This document shows positions 15,009 through 22,574 of a stretch of DNA of 64,000 nucleotides, piece by piece; the stretch's first letter is position 1, and every line of letters starts with the position of its first letter. The stretch covers positions 62,001 through 126,000 of the forward strand of contig VGNE01000001.1 in the NCBI GenBank assembly GCA_016866215.1, given 5' to 3'. A program made the translations under genes and the position numbers. The DNA comes from Chloroflexota bacterium (GTDB taxonomy: Bacteria; Chloroflexota; Anaerolineae; Anaerolineales; Villigracilaceae). The notes beneath the pieces are model-generated. The model was not told where the DNA came from. It saw only the letters and a list, made by a program, of their open reading frames with translations, and made no database searches.

Positions 15009-18000
15009 ATGCGTATCTTCACCAGTATTCGCTTCCGTTTGATCCTGCTCGTCCTGTTGGCCATCCTGCCACTGGCGGGGATGAGTGTCTACCGCATCCA
15101 GGAGGATCGCCGCTCCGCCGGTGAGCAGACCGCCGCCGGGGCGCTGAACCTGGCGCGCCTGGCCGCTAATAACCAGCAGGCTCTCGTTGACCAGGGACAA
15201 CAACTGCTCTTCACCCTGGCCCAACTGGATGTGGTCCGCGCAAGCGACCCTGCCGCCTGCAACGTTCTTCTCGCCCGCCTGCTTCCCAACCACCCCCTTT
15301 ACACCAACATCCTCGTCGTCAACCCGGATGGCCGCCCGAGGTGCAGCGCCATCCCGCTCTCAGGCGCAGTGAACTACGCCGACCGCGATTGGTTCCAGCG
15401 CGCCATGCAAACGCGTGCCTTCACAATTGGCTCATTCGTCATCGGGCGCATTACCGGCAAGCCGTCTCTGCCGATGGCGTATCCCATTCTCGACCCGCAT
15501 GGACAGCCACAAGCGATGGTCGTCATCGCCCTGGATTTGGGATGGGTCAGCGCGATGTCCGCCGAACTCGACCTGCCGCCGGGTTCTACCGTCACCCTGG
15601 TGGATACGCAGGGCAACGTGCTGGGGCGCTACCCGGATCCGGAAAATTGGCTGGGCAAAGACGTGGACGCTGTGCCGCTGATTCAACATCTGCTCGTCCA
15701 CCATTCCGAAGGGACGATCGAAGATGCCGGACTGGATGGCGTGCTGAGGCTGTACGGTTATGTTCCCGTACAGAACGGCGGGCAGATCTGGGGCTATTTG
15801 TTCATCGGCATTCCCTCCCAGGTTGCCTATGCCGCCTCCGACCAGACATGGAATAACAGCCTGATCGCCTTCGGCCTGGTGGCGGCCTTGGCGCTTGCCG
15901 CCGCCTGGGCCTTGGGTGAGTTCTCTATCATCCGCCGGACGCAGGCGCTGGTAAGGACGGCCAAACGTCTGGCGGCCGGCGACCAGAGCGTCCGCACCGG
16001 GATGCGCTACGGAGCGGGCGAAATCAGCCAACTGGGGCGCGCCTTCGACGAAATGGCTGAGACCCTGCAACAGCGCGAAACCGAGCGCAAGCGCGCGGCA
16101 GAGGCGCTGCACGAGAGCGAGTCCTTTGTAAAGACTGTCCTGGATAACCTTCCTATCGGGATTGCGGTCAACTCTGTTGATCCTACGGTGACTTTCGACT
16201 ATATGAATGACAACTTCCCCAAGTTTTACCGGACAAAAAGAGAAAAACTTGCCGACCCGGATGCTTTTTGGAGCGCTGTCTACGAAGAACCAGCTTTTCG
16301 GGAAGAGATGAAAAAGAGGGTGTTGGATGATTTTGCAAGTGGCAATCCGGAACGTATGAGTTGGGTTGACGTTCCGATCACGCGCAAAGGAGAAGAGACG
16401 GCTTTCATCAGCGCGCGAAATATTCCGATTCCCGACAAGCCATTGACGATCTCAACGGTTTGGGATGTCACCGAGCGCAAGCGCGCAGAAGAAGAAATTC
16501 GCCGCCGCGCCGACGAGTTCGCCGTGCTGTACGAAACGAGCACCGCCCTCTCTGCCGAAAATGATCTGAATGTTCTGATGCAACTCATTGTGGAGCGCGC
16601 CACAACGCTGTTACATGCCATCGCCGGAGGCATGTATCTCTACGACCCGGCGAGCGAGGAACTGGAAGTGGTGGTAGCCACTGATCCCTCCATCCCCATC
16701 GGAACCCGCCTGCGCCTTGGCGAGGGCGTGGCTGGGCGCGTCGCGCAGACCCGCCAGCCGTTGCAGGTGGAGGATTATTCCAACTGGGAGGGCCGCTCGC
16801 CGAAATACGAGAGCATCCCCGTCCGCGCCACTATCGAGTTGCCCATGCTCTACCGGGGCAAGTTGATCGGCGTGTTGGTGGTGCATGAGACCGGCGCTTC
16901 CGAGCGTAAATTTACCGAAGCGGATGTTCGCCTCCTTTCCCTGTTTGCTTCCTCAGCCGCCGGCGCGGTCCACAACGCGCGCCTGCTCGAAGAAACCGTG
17001 CGCCAACTGGATCAATTGGAGGCGCTGCACAGCATAGACATCGCCATCAGTGCCAGCATGGATTTGCGCGTGACGCTCAATATCCTATTGCAGCATGTCA
17101 CATCCCAGCTGAAAGTAGACGCCGCTGACGTGCTCCTGTTCAACCCGCACTTGCAAATGCTGGAATACGCCGCCGGATGTGGTTTTCGAGGCCGGGCTGT
17201 CGAGCGCACCCGCTTTCGGATAGGGGAGGGCCGGGCCGGTCTGGCCGCGCTCGAACGCCGCTTGATTCAACACCCGGATTTCGCCGCGAGCGGAATCGTC
17301 TTCGCACAAGCAGAACTTCTGGCGGCGGAAAACGTAGCCGCCTACTTTGCTGTGCCTCTCATCGCCAAAGGCGAAGTCAAAGGCGTGCTGGAGGTCTTTC
17401 ACCGCGCCATTTTTCACCCGGGGTTGGAATGGATCAACTTTCTGGAAACGCTGGCCGGGCAAGCGGCAATTGCCATTGAGAGCGCGCAACTCTTTGAAGA
17501 CTTGCAAAGTTCCAACTCAGATCTGGAGGCCGCCTACGAGGCTACCATCGAAGGCTGGTCGCGCGCACTCGACCTGCGCGACAAGGAAACTGAGGGACAC
17601 TCTCAGCGCGTGACCGAGATCACCCTGCGGCTGGCAAAAGCAATGGGCATCGGCGATGCCGAACTCGTCAACGTGCGGCGCGGCGCGCTCTTGCACGACA
17701 TCGGCAAAATGGGCGTGCCTGACAACATTTTGCTCAAACCAAGTAAACTGACAGACGAAGAGTGTGTTGCGATGCGTAAACACCCCACCTTTGCCTTTGA
17801 ATTACTCTCGCCGATTGCATACTTACGCCCCGCGCTGGACATTCCATACTGTCACCATGAAAAATGGGACGGTACTGGGTATCCACGCGGATTGAAGGGC
17901 GAACAAATTCCGCTGACCGCACGAATTTTTGCGGTGGTGGATGTGTGGGACGCGCTACGCGCGGAGCGTTCATACCGCGCGGCGTGGGATGAAGAAAAGG

Positions 18001-18092
18001 CACGAGAACACATTCAATCACTTGCGGGAACGCATTTCGATCCGAATGTAGTACAGGTATTCCTGCGATTGATGGAGGAGGACTCTCTTTAG
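15009..18092 (+). CDS. Membrane sensor with Cache, HAMP, PAS, two GAF and HD-GYP domains
   Basis: A 1027-residue multidomain sensor. A membrane helix at about 8-24 (LILLVLLAILPLAGMSVY) precedes an extracytoplasmic double-Cache-like region (30-270), a second helix near 285-303, HAMP (about 305-358), PAS (about 365-495), GAF1 (about 510-660), GAF2 (about 675-830) and HD-GYP (about 845-1020; GALLHDIGKMGVPD, CHHEKWDGTGYPRG). It probably links an outside ligand to c-di-GMP breakdown. Start: ATG with AGGAAA 8 nt upstream. Its last 770 nt are closely repeated as a broken copy at 20046-20831. Confidence 0.93.
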   Translation: MRIFTSIRFRLILLVLLAILPLAGMSVYRIQEDRRSAGEQTAAGALNLARLAANNQQALVDQGQQLLFTLAQLDVVRASDPAACNVLLARLLPNHPLYTNILVVNPDGRPRCSAIPLSGAVNYADRDWFQRAMQTRAFTIGSFVIGRITGKPSLPMAYPILDPHGQPQAMVVIALDLGWVSAMSAELDLPPGSTVTLVDTQGNVLGRYPDPENWLGKDVDAVPLIQHLLVHHSEGTIEDAGLDGVLRLYGYVPVQNGGQIWGYLFIGIPSQVAYAASDQTWNNSLIAFGLVAALALAAAWALGEFSIIRRTQALVRTAKRLAAGDQSVRTGMRYGAGEISQLGRAFDEMAETLQQRETERKRAAEALHESESFVKTVLDNLPIGIAVNSVDPTVTFDYMNDNFPKFYRTKREKLADPDAFWSAVYEEPAFREEMKKRVLDDFASGNPERMSWVDVPITRKGEETAFISARNIPIPDKPLTISTVWDVTERKRAEEEIRRRADEFAVLYETSTALSAENDLNVLMQLIVERATTLLHAIAGGMYLYDPASEELEVVVATDPSIPIGTRLRLGEGVAGRVAQTRQPLQVEDYSNWEGRSPKYESIPVRATIELPMLYRGKLIGVLVVHETGASERKFTEADVRLLSLFASSAAGAVHNARLLEETVRQLDQLEALHSIDIAISASMDLRVTLNILLQHVTSQLKVDAADVLLFNPHLQMLEYAAGCGFRGRAVERTRFRIGEGRAGLAALERRLIQHPDFAASGIVFAQAELLAAENVAAYFAVPLIAKGEVKGVLEVFHRAIFHPGLEWINFLETLAGQAAIAIESAQLFEDLQSSNSDLEAAYEATIEGWSRALDLRDKETEGHSQRVTEITLRLAKAMGIGDAELVNVRRGALLHDIGKMGVPDNILLKPSKLTDEECVAMRKHPTFAFELLSPIAYLRPALDIPYCHHEKWDGTGYPRGLKGEQIPLTARIFAVVDVWDALRAERSYRAAWDEEKAREHIQSLAGTHFDPNVVQVFLRLMEEDSL

Positions 18093-18150
18093 CTTGTCAT
18101 TTCGAGCGCAGCGAGAAATCTTCAATGGCAGGCGAGATTTCTCGTCGCAA
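18093..18150. repeat. TGTCATTTCGAGCGCAGCGAGAAATC-type hairpin element
   Basis: The element starts two bases after the sensor stop codon: CTTGTCATTTCGAGCGCAGCG, AGAAATCTT, then GGCGAGATTTCTCGTCGC, so the GCGAGAAATC and GATTTCTCGTCGC arms are inverted. It belongs to the same general class of dispersed short repeats as those at 14872 and 41522, but with different wording. Confidence 0.6.
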
Positions 18151-18200
18151 AAACCGCTCCTACTTAGGTTCAGCGCAGGGAAGGACGGCGCAAGAGCAGC

Positions 18201-18292
18201 CCTTCGCCACATCATCCAGCCCCAACTCAACTAATTTCTCTCGCGAAGGCTTGCCTGTTTCCTTAATCCCATCCGCACGCCTTGTAGTAAAA
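18201..18292 (-). pseudogene. Remnant 3' end of an aldehyde:ferredoxin oxidoreductase gene, copy 1
   Basis: Read on the minus strand it gives FYYKACGWD, then after a one-base insertion ETGKPSREKLVELGLDDVAKG. This matches the last residues of the intact AOR at 22575-24419 (AYYESRGWDLETGKPSKNKLLELGL). Nothing of the preceding 570 residues is present. It lies between the sensor gene and the Phd-type antitoxin gene. A sister remnant is at 19788-19851. Confidence 0.7.
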
Positions 18293-18318
18293 TAACGACA
18301 AGGAATCGGAGGCAGATT

Positions 18319-18648
18319 ATGCTAAAAGATCATACCGTCAGCAAAAGAATCATCACCACCACTGAATTACGGCGAAACTTTAACGTGGTTGTGCGGCGAA
18401 TTCATCAAAAGCATGAACACACAGTCATTGAAAGCAAAGGCGCGCCTGTTGCTGTCATACTATCTGTAGAAGAGTACGAGAAACTCGTGTCCCGTCAAAA
18501 TGCAAAAGCTGCATTTCGTGACATCTCGCGCAATTTGGGAAAAGAAGTGGAGAGACTTGGATTGACAGAAGAAGAATTACTGGCTGATCTTGAAAAGACA
18601 AAGCGAAGAGTATTTGAAGAACAATATGGAAAAATCAGTCAAATTTAA
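18319..18648 (+). CDS. Phd/YefM-family antitoxin-like protein without toxin
   Basis: A 109-residue protein. The N-terminal 55 residues (TTELRRNFNVVVRRI, HTVIESKGAPVAVILSVEEYEKLVSR) form a Phd/YefM DNA-binding fold. The C-terminal part is charged and helical (EVERLGLTEEELLADLEKTKRRVFEEQYG), the usual place for toxin binding, although LTEEEL.. tails also occur in toxin-less regulators. No toxin gene follows: a perfect terminator begins at its own stop codon. It is either an orphan antitoxin or a stand-alone regulator. Ribosome site: GGAGG about 8 nt before ATG. Confidence 0.75.
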   Translation: MLKDHTVSKRIITTTELRRNFNVVVRRIHQKHEHTVIESKGAPVAVILSVEEYEKLVSRQNAKAAFRDISRNLGKEVERLGLTEEELLADLEKTKRRVFEEQYGKISQI

Positions 18649-18685
18649 AAGACCTCCGAGTTTTGCTCGGAGGTCTTTTAAATTT
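18641..18685 (+). terminator. 20-bp perfect terminator overlapping the antitoxin stop codon
   Basis: AAATTTAAAAGACCTCCGAG and CTCGGAGGTCTTTTAAATTT pair without a mismatch around a 5-nt loop. The left arm includes the last codons and TAA of the antitoxin gene. The right arm ends at the stop codon of the convergent zinc-ribbon gene, so the hairpin can serve both strands. Confidence 0.85.
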
Positions 18686-18686
18686 G

Positions 18687-19064
18687 TTAGCGGCGCGACG
18701 TTAGGCGCCAACGCCAGTCTTCAACGGCTAATCCCATGCGGAAGGCAAGCGAGTCAAGAAAGTGGGTAAAATGATGAACGGGAGTACGCCTTGGACGAGG
18801 TTTGCTGTCGGCGGCGAGCGCATAAGTTGTAAAAGTATGGTCAGGACAGAAGGCGTACATTTTTCCCGCATTATCAATATAAAGTTTGGACGCCGAAAAA
18901 ATATGACGCGCGGGCGAGTCTGTATCAGGACAGTAGAAATGGGGAGAGAACGCCCGTTTACAGGTTTGGCAAACCAACGGAGCGTCAAACGTATTGCCAT
19001 TGATTGAAAAAATTATCGTTGATCGGCAATTTGGGCAGGCAATTTGAATATTTTTTGTATTCAT
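18687..19064 (-). CDS. Zinc-ribbon protein of unknown function
   Basis: A 125-residue protein. Residues 10-45 contain two Cys pairs (CPNC and CQTC, about 19 residues apart) that would fold as a zinc ribbon. A third region has C.PDT and FCPDHTF. The C-terminal half is basic (KPRPRRTPVHHF). It overlaps the upstream nucleotidyltransferase gene by 4 nt (ATGA), so the pair is one translational unit. I do not recognise the family. The context suggests a partner protein for the AbiEii-like enzyme. Confidence 0.6.
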   Translation of the reverse strand: MNTKNIQIACPNCRSTIIFSINGNTFDAPLVCQTCKRAFSPHFYCPDTDSPARHIFSASKLYIDNAGKMYAFCPDHTFTTYALAADSKPRPRRTPVHHFTHFLDSLAFRMGLAVEDWRWRLTSRR

Positions 19065-19741
19065 GGCTTTGCCTTTAATAAAGAGCGTACTTTTTCAAGA
19101 GTCGAAAGCACATCACGCATCGAAAGTTTTTCGCCATAATACTCGGACCATGCTTCGCGAAAGTCGCCGCTTTTCAGGGCGGTCTCAAGATTTGCAAGTT
19201 GTGCGGCAATATGACGAGTATTTTCTGTTCGTTCGCAATTTGCCCAAAAAGAGCGGGCGTCAATGTTCGGTACGTCAAGCAAAAGAGCAATTACATCGCT
19301 TAAGTCGCGATCACGCAAAGGCATGAGTTTGAGTATCAACAGGTCTTCGGCGGAAACCGTTGGCGCGATCAGTTCGCCGGCATCGTCAATTGATGATTCA
19401 ACTGACTCGGATGAAAGTGTATAGGTCTGATTGGAAGTCATATCCCAAAGTTTATCAACTGATATGTGGAATTCAACGGCTATGTCGCCAATTTGTTTGC
19501 TTGCCTTCACGCCCTCAAATTGCGACTGATCTTGATAGTCAAATCCCATTTGTTTAAGAAGCGCAATCAGGTTGGGTTTGTCATGACGGCTGATGGCAAG
19601 GTCAATATCGTGCGTAAATCGCTTGCGGCGTGCAAATCCGCGCACAGCCAAACCGCCTATCAGCCGCGGACGAACGTCAAATTCGCGACAGAGTTCCAAA
19701 AATTGAACAAGTGCTTGCTTGAGTTCGCTGTCAATGTCCAT
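19061..19741 (-). CDS. AbiEii-like nucleotidyltransferase
   Basis: A 226-residue protein with the AbiEii/AbiGii-type nucleotidyltransferase core: LIGGLAVRGFARRKRFTHDIDLAI gives the GG and the DID metal-binding pair, followed by IAVEFHISVDKLWD and SAEDLLILKLMPLRDRDLSDV. Such enzymes act as toxins in AbiE systems, or as stand-alone NTases. No AbiEi antitoxin is next to it; instead a zinc-ribbon protein gene overlaps its end. The ATG at 19741 starts the conserved domain normally. Its 5' side abuts a decayed AOR tail, so it sits between two scars. Confidence 0.75.
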   Translation of the reverse strand: MDIDSELKQALVQFLELCREFDVRPRLIGGLAVRGFARRKRFTHDIDLAISRHDKPNLIALLKQMGFDYQDQSQFEGVKASKQIGDIAVEFHISVDKLWDMTSNQTYTLSSESVESSIDDAGELIAPTVSAEDLLILKLMPLRDRDLSDVIALLLDVPNIDARSFWANCERTENTRHIAAQLANLETALKSGDFREAWSEYYGEKLSMRDVLSTLEKVRSLLKAKP

Positions 19742-19787
19742 AAATAAAGTATAAGCGAAAATACGAGAACTTTCATCCCCACAATTT

Positions 19788-19851
19788 CCTTCGCCACATC
19801 ATCCAAACCTAATTCAATCAGTTTTGCCTTTGATGGCTTGCCGCTTTCCAA
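19788..19851 (-). pseudogene. Remnant 3' end of an aldehyde:ferredoxin oxidoreductase gene, copy 2
   Basis: On the minus strand it reads ESGKPSKAKLIELGLDDVAKEI, matching the C-terminus of the AOR at 22575-24419 and, more closely, remnant copy 1 at 18201-18292: both carry the DNA word CTTCGCCACATCATCCA. Only about 22 codons survive. It has the same orientation as copy 1 and the intact gene. Confidence 0.7.
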
Positions 19852-19957
19852 ATTACACTACGCTCAGGTAGCGGCCCGTTTCAACGGGGGAGTCCAAACA
19901 ATTCGGTATAATATGCTCAATGCTTATTCCTGTTGTAACTATGGAAAGGATAATCTC

Positions 19958-20046
19958 ATGCAATTTGTTCCTTATCGAACTTTACGAAACGAACCCTCCG
20001 CTTTGCGAAAGAAATTGGAAAGCGAAGGCGACTTTATCGTCACTGG
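19958..20046 (+). pseudogene. 5' remnant of a Phd-family antitoxin gene
   Basis: ATG with GGAAAGG 9 nt upstream and a TATAAT at 19907-19912. The translation MQFVPYRTLRNEPSALRKKL then ESEGDFIVTGGG matches the first 30 residues of Phd/YefM antitoxins (..PYRELRN....L..VE....VT..GKP). The frame then runs into HD-GYP sequence (GGCGGAAAACGTAGCC) in the wrong frame, so the gene was cut by recombination at about 20046. Confidence 0.6.
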
Positions 20047-20831
20047 CGGCGGAAAACGTAGCCGCCTACTTTGTTGTGCCTCTCATCGCAAAAGGTAAAG
20101 TCAAGGGTGTGTTGGAGGTCTTTCACCGTGCCATTTTCCACCCGGAGTCCGATTGGATCAGCTTTCTGGAAACGCTGGCCGGGCAAACGGCCATTGCCAT
20201 TGACAGCGGTCAACTCTTTGAGAACTTGGAAATCTCCAACACCGAGCTGACATACGCGTACAACACCACCATCGAGGGTTGGTCGCGCGCGCTCGACCTG
20301 CGCGACAAGGAAACCGAAGGGCACTCTCAGCGCGTGACCGAGACTACCTTGTAGCTGGCAAAAGCAATGGGCATAGACGATGAAAAACTCGTCCACGTCC
20401 GCCGCGGCGCGCTCTTGCACGACATTGGCAAGATGGGCGTGCCGGATAGTATCCTGCTCAAATCCGGCAAACTCACCGACGAAGAATGGGTGCTCATGCG
20501 CAAGCATCCGGCCTTGGCATATGAACTCCTCTCACCGATCGCGTATCTGCGCGACGCACTCGACATTCCGTATTGTCATCACGAGAAATGGGACGGCACG
20601 GGCTATCCGCGCGGATTGAAGGGCGAACAAATTCCGCTGGCAGCGCGCCTCTTCGCGATGGTGGACGTGTGGGACGCACTACGCTCGGATCGTCCGTATC
20701 GCAAAGCGTGGGACGAAGGAAAAGTGCGCGAACACATTCAGTCCCTTGCGGGAACGCATTTCGATCCGAATGTAGTGCCAATATTCCTGGAATTGATGGA
20801 GAAGACTTTACGCGATGCGCAACAAAAATAA
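20046..20831 (+). pseudogene. Truncated second copy of the GAF-HD-GYP gene with in-frame stop
   Basis: The reading frame gives AAENVAAYFVVPLIAKGK, DLRDKETEGHSQRVTETTL, a TAG at 20352-20354, then LAKAMGIDDEKLVHVRR, GALLHDIGKMGVPD and the GYP motif CHHEKWDGTGYPRG. It is closely similar to the last 770 nt of the sensor gene at 15009-18092, where the stop position reads CGG. It lacks all sensor domains. An ATG at 20367 could restart translation, but it would miss the first HD-GYP helix and its His. The stop overlaps the start of a GGDEF remnant by 17 nt. Confidence 0.8.
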
Positions 20832-21166
20832 ACCAGAGGAGACCGTCGAGTCGCTTCGCACACTCAAGCGCCGCATCTATTTGTGGGCACTGATTGCCGG
20901 ATTCCCTGCCACCCTCCTCGGCTGGTTACCCAAAGCTTTTGCCGGGTCAACCACCTCCTACGAACAAGTAATCTTTCCAGCCACGGTGGCTCTGTGTCTG
21001 AGCGTGCCGCCCACCCGCTCAAGCATGTCGGACAGCTCACAGCCAGTTTTGGGGTTGCGGAGCATCGTCCGCAAGAATCTCGGCGGAGGCCTGGCTCAAA
21101 CGCGCTGACAAAGCCCTATACGAGGCCAAACAAGCCGGCAGAAATCAAGTGGCGAGCGTGACATGA
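20815..21166 (+). pseudogene. Diguanylate cyclase (GGDEF) gene with internal deletion and frameshift
   Basis: The 5' part encodes MRNKNKPEETVESLRTLKRR followed by a membrane helix (WALIAGFPATLLGWL). The 3' part encodes VGQLTASFGVAEHRPQES and, after a 2-nt frame change, AWLKRADKALYEAKQAGRNQ, the typical C-terminal end of a GGDEF domain. The central part with the GGDEF motif is missing. The start overlaps the HD-GYP remnant, so an HD-GYP/GGDEF gene pair once made and broke c-di-GMP from one operon. Confidence 0.75.
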
Positions 21167-21199
21167 CAAAGGAAGGACGACGCAAGGGGCAACTTGCGA

Positions 21200-22567
21200 C
21201 TACTCGACTACCATTCTCTTGAAAGTGTCAGGTGGCTGGCTCATGAAGAGTCTATTAATCCCAACTGCGCTGAGGCTTATAAGAAGAGGCATGACGGGGA
21301 TTAGAAAACGGAGCTGGCTTTCCACTGCCATATATGCCAGGCTGATTATGACTAAACTGCCCCACAAAGGCCAAGCCCTAAAGAAATTTCCCTTGCGCGC
21401 TCCCATCCATGCAAAAATCATCAAAACAACCTGCATCCCCATGATTACATAATCCCGGCGGGTTGCAAGATAAAGATAACCTTCGGGGATTTGCCAGTTG
21501 AACCAAAGCAGAAAAAAACGATACCCTGACGACAACATGTATTTGAAGGGGTGAGACCGGATTATTTTTATGGCCTCTGCCTTGTAGATTACATCCATCT
21601 GTGCTTCGTTTTCCATGCCGCTCAAGTCCTTTTTTCTTTCAACCAGCAGTTCTTGAACCGCTATCTTTCCATCCACTCCGTCAATAAAGTGGAGATAGTT
21701 ATCTGTCGTAAGCGCGTAGCTTTGACGGAAAATGTTATAACCAACCAGACTTGAACCTAACAGTGGGCGTCCGAGAGAAATTTGATTCCTCACGATCCAG
21801 GGTAACATAATCAGGAAAACCACCCCAAAGAGAATTAGCGAAGGTTTAATGATATCCAAAAGATTTCGGCCTTGACGCCATCTCTCGACGATCAACCCGC
21901 CCATTAGAATCGCGGGGATGGTTAAGATTGCAGAACGGGACAGTGCGCCCAGTCCCAACCCTGCTCCAGCGATGACCCAATCTTTAACACGATTTGTCTT
22001 CCTTGAACGCAGAACAAAAAGCATCCCGAAGGTGACAAAAAACGCGCCCAATAAATCACCAGAGACTTGCGGAATCAGATCAACAGCTGGCAGGTGGATT
22101 GTCCACAAGAATGCTGCGATCAGGGCCGCCCGTCTATTTACCCATTCGAGCGTAAGCAGATAAACGCATATCAGAACAGACAGATATATTAATAGCTCGA
22201 AGGCCGTCGCCGCCCATAAGGATTCATTGCTCAATTTGGCAACCAGGGCAAATAAGAGCACGGGCACCGGTTCGCGCGCGGCCGTGGTTTGGTTACCGAT
22301 CTCACAAAATGGAAAGTATCTGGGAATGCAAAGGCTATATCCCTGCCCGTGAATTAGATTCAAACTAATCACCCACCACGAATCGGTCGAACCAGATTCC
22401 ATGCTGGGCGGATCAGCTAATATTATTGTTGTACTCAGCAGAAGACCGAATAGTACGATCACCCCGAGAATGTGGATTGGATAGCGATTCATGATTTCAC
22501 CGGCTCGAGTCATCCAATACGCCCCGTGTTGTTTTAGAGATTGCCCTATTTGTTTGTATTGCGTCAT
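21200..22567 (-). CDS. Glycosyltransferase family 39-like membrane protein (ArnT/PMT fold)
   Basis: A 455-residue protein with about ten membrane helices. A first helix (ILGVIVLFGLLLSTTII) precedes a large outside loop with DSWW, and further helices follow (LLIYLSVLICVYLL; WVIAGAGLGLGALSRSAIL). The pattern of an acidic residue in the first outer loop and the LSR motif fits GT-C glycosyltransferases that use polyprenyl-phosphate sugars. Acceptor and sugar are unknown. Its start is 7 nt downstream of the AOR stop codon, so it may be cotranscribed with AOR by read-through. Confidence 0.7.
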   Translation of the reverse strand: MTQYKQIGQSLKQHGAYWMTRAGEIMNRYPIHILGVIVLFGLLLSTTIILADPPSMESGSTDSWWVISLNLIHGQGYSLCIPRYFPFCEIGNQTTAAREPVPVLLFALVAKLSNESLWAATAFELLIYLSVLICVYLLTLEWVNRRAALIAAFLWTIHLPAVDLIPQVSGDLLGAFFVTFGMLFVLRSRKTNRVKDWVIAGAGLGLGALSRSAILTIPAILMGGLIVERWRQGRNLLDIIKPSLILFGVVFLIMLPWIVRNQISLGRPLLGSSLVGYNIFRQSYALTTDNYLHFIDGVDGKIAVQELLVERKKDLSGMENEAQMDVIYKAEAIKIIRSHPFKYMLSSGYRFFLLWFNWQIPEGYLYLATRRDYVIMGMQVVLMIFAWMGARKGNFFRAWPLWGSLVIISLAYMAVESQLRFLIPVMPLLISLSAVGINRLFMSQPPDTFKRMVVE

Positions 22568-22574
22568 TATATGT

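Noticed and set aside
15432-16112. Long antisense reading frame of 226 codons within the Cache/HAMP sensor gene
   Set aside because: It is the opposite-strand shadow of a high-GC stretch of a gene with clear domains; its translation is rich in Arg, Gln and His and has no motif.
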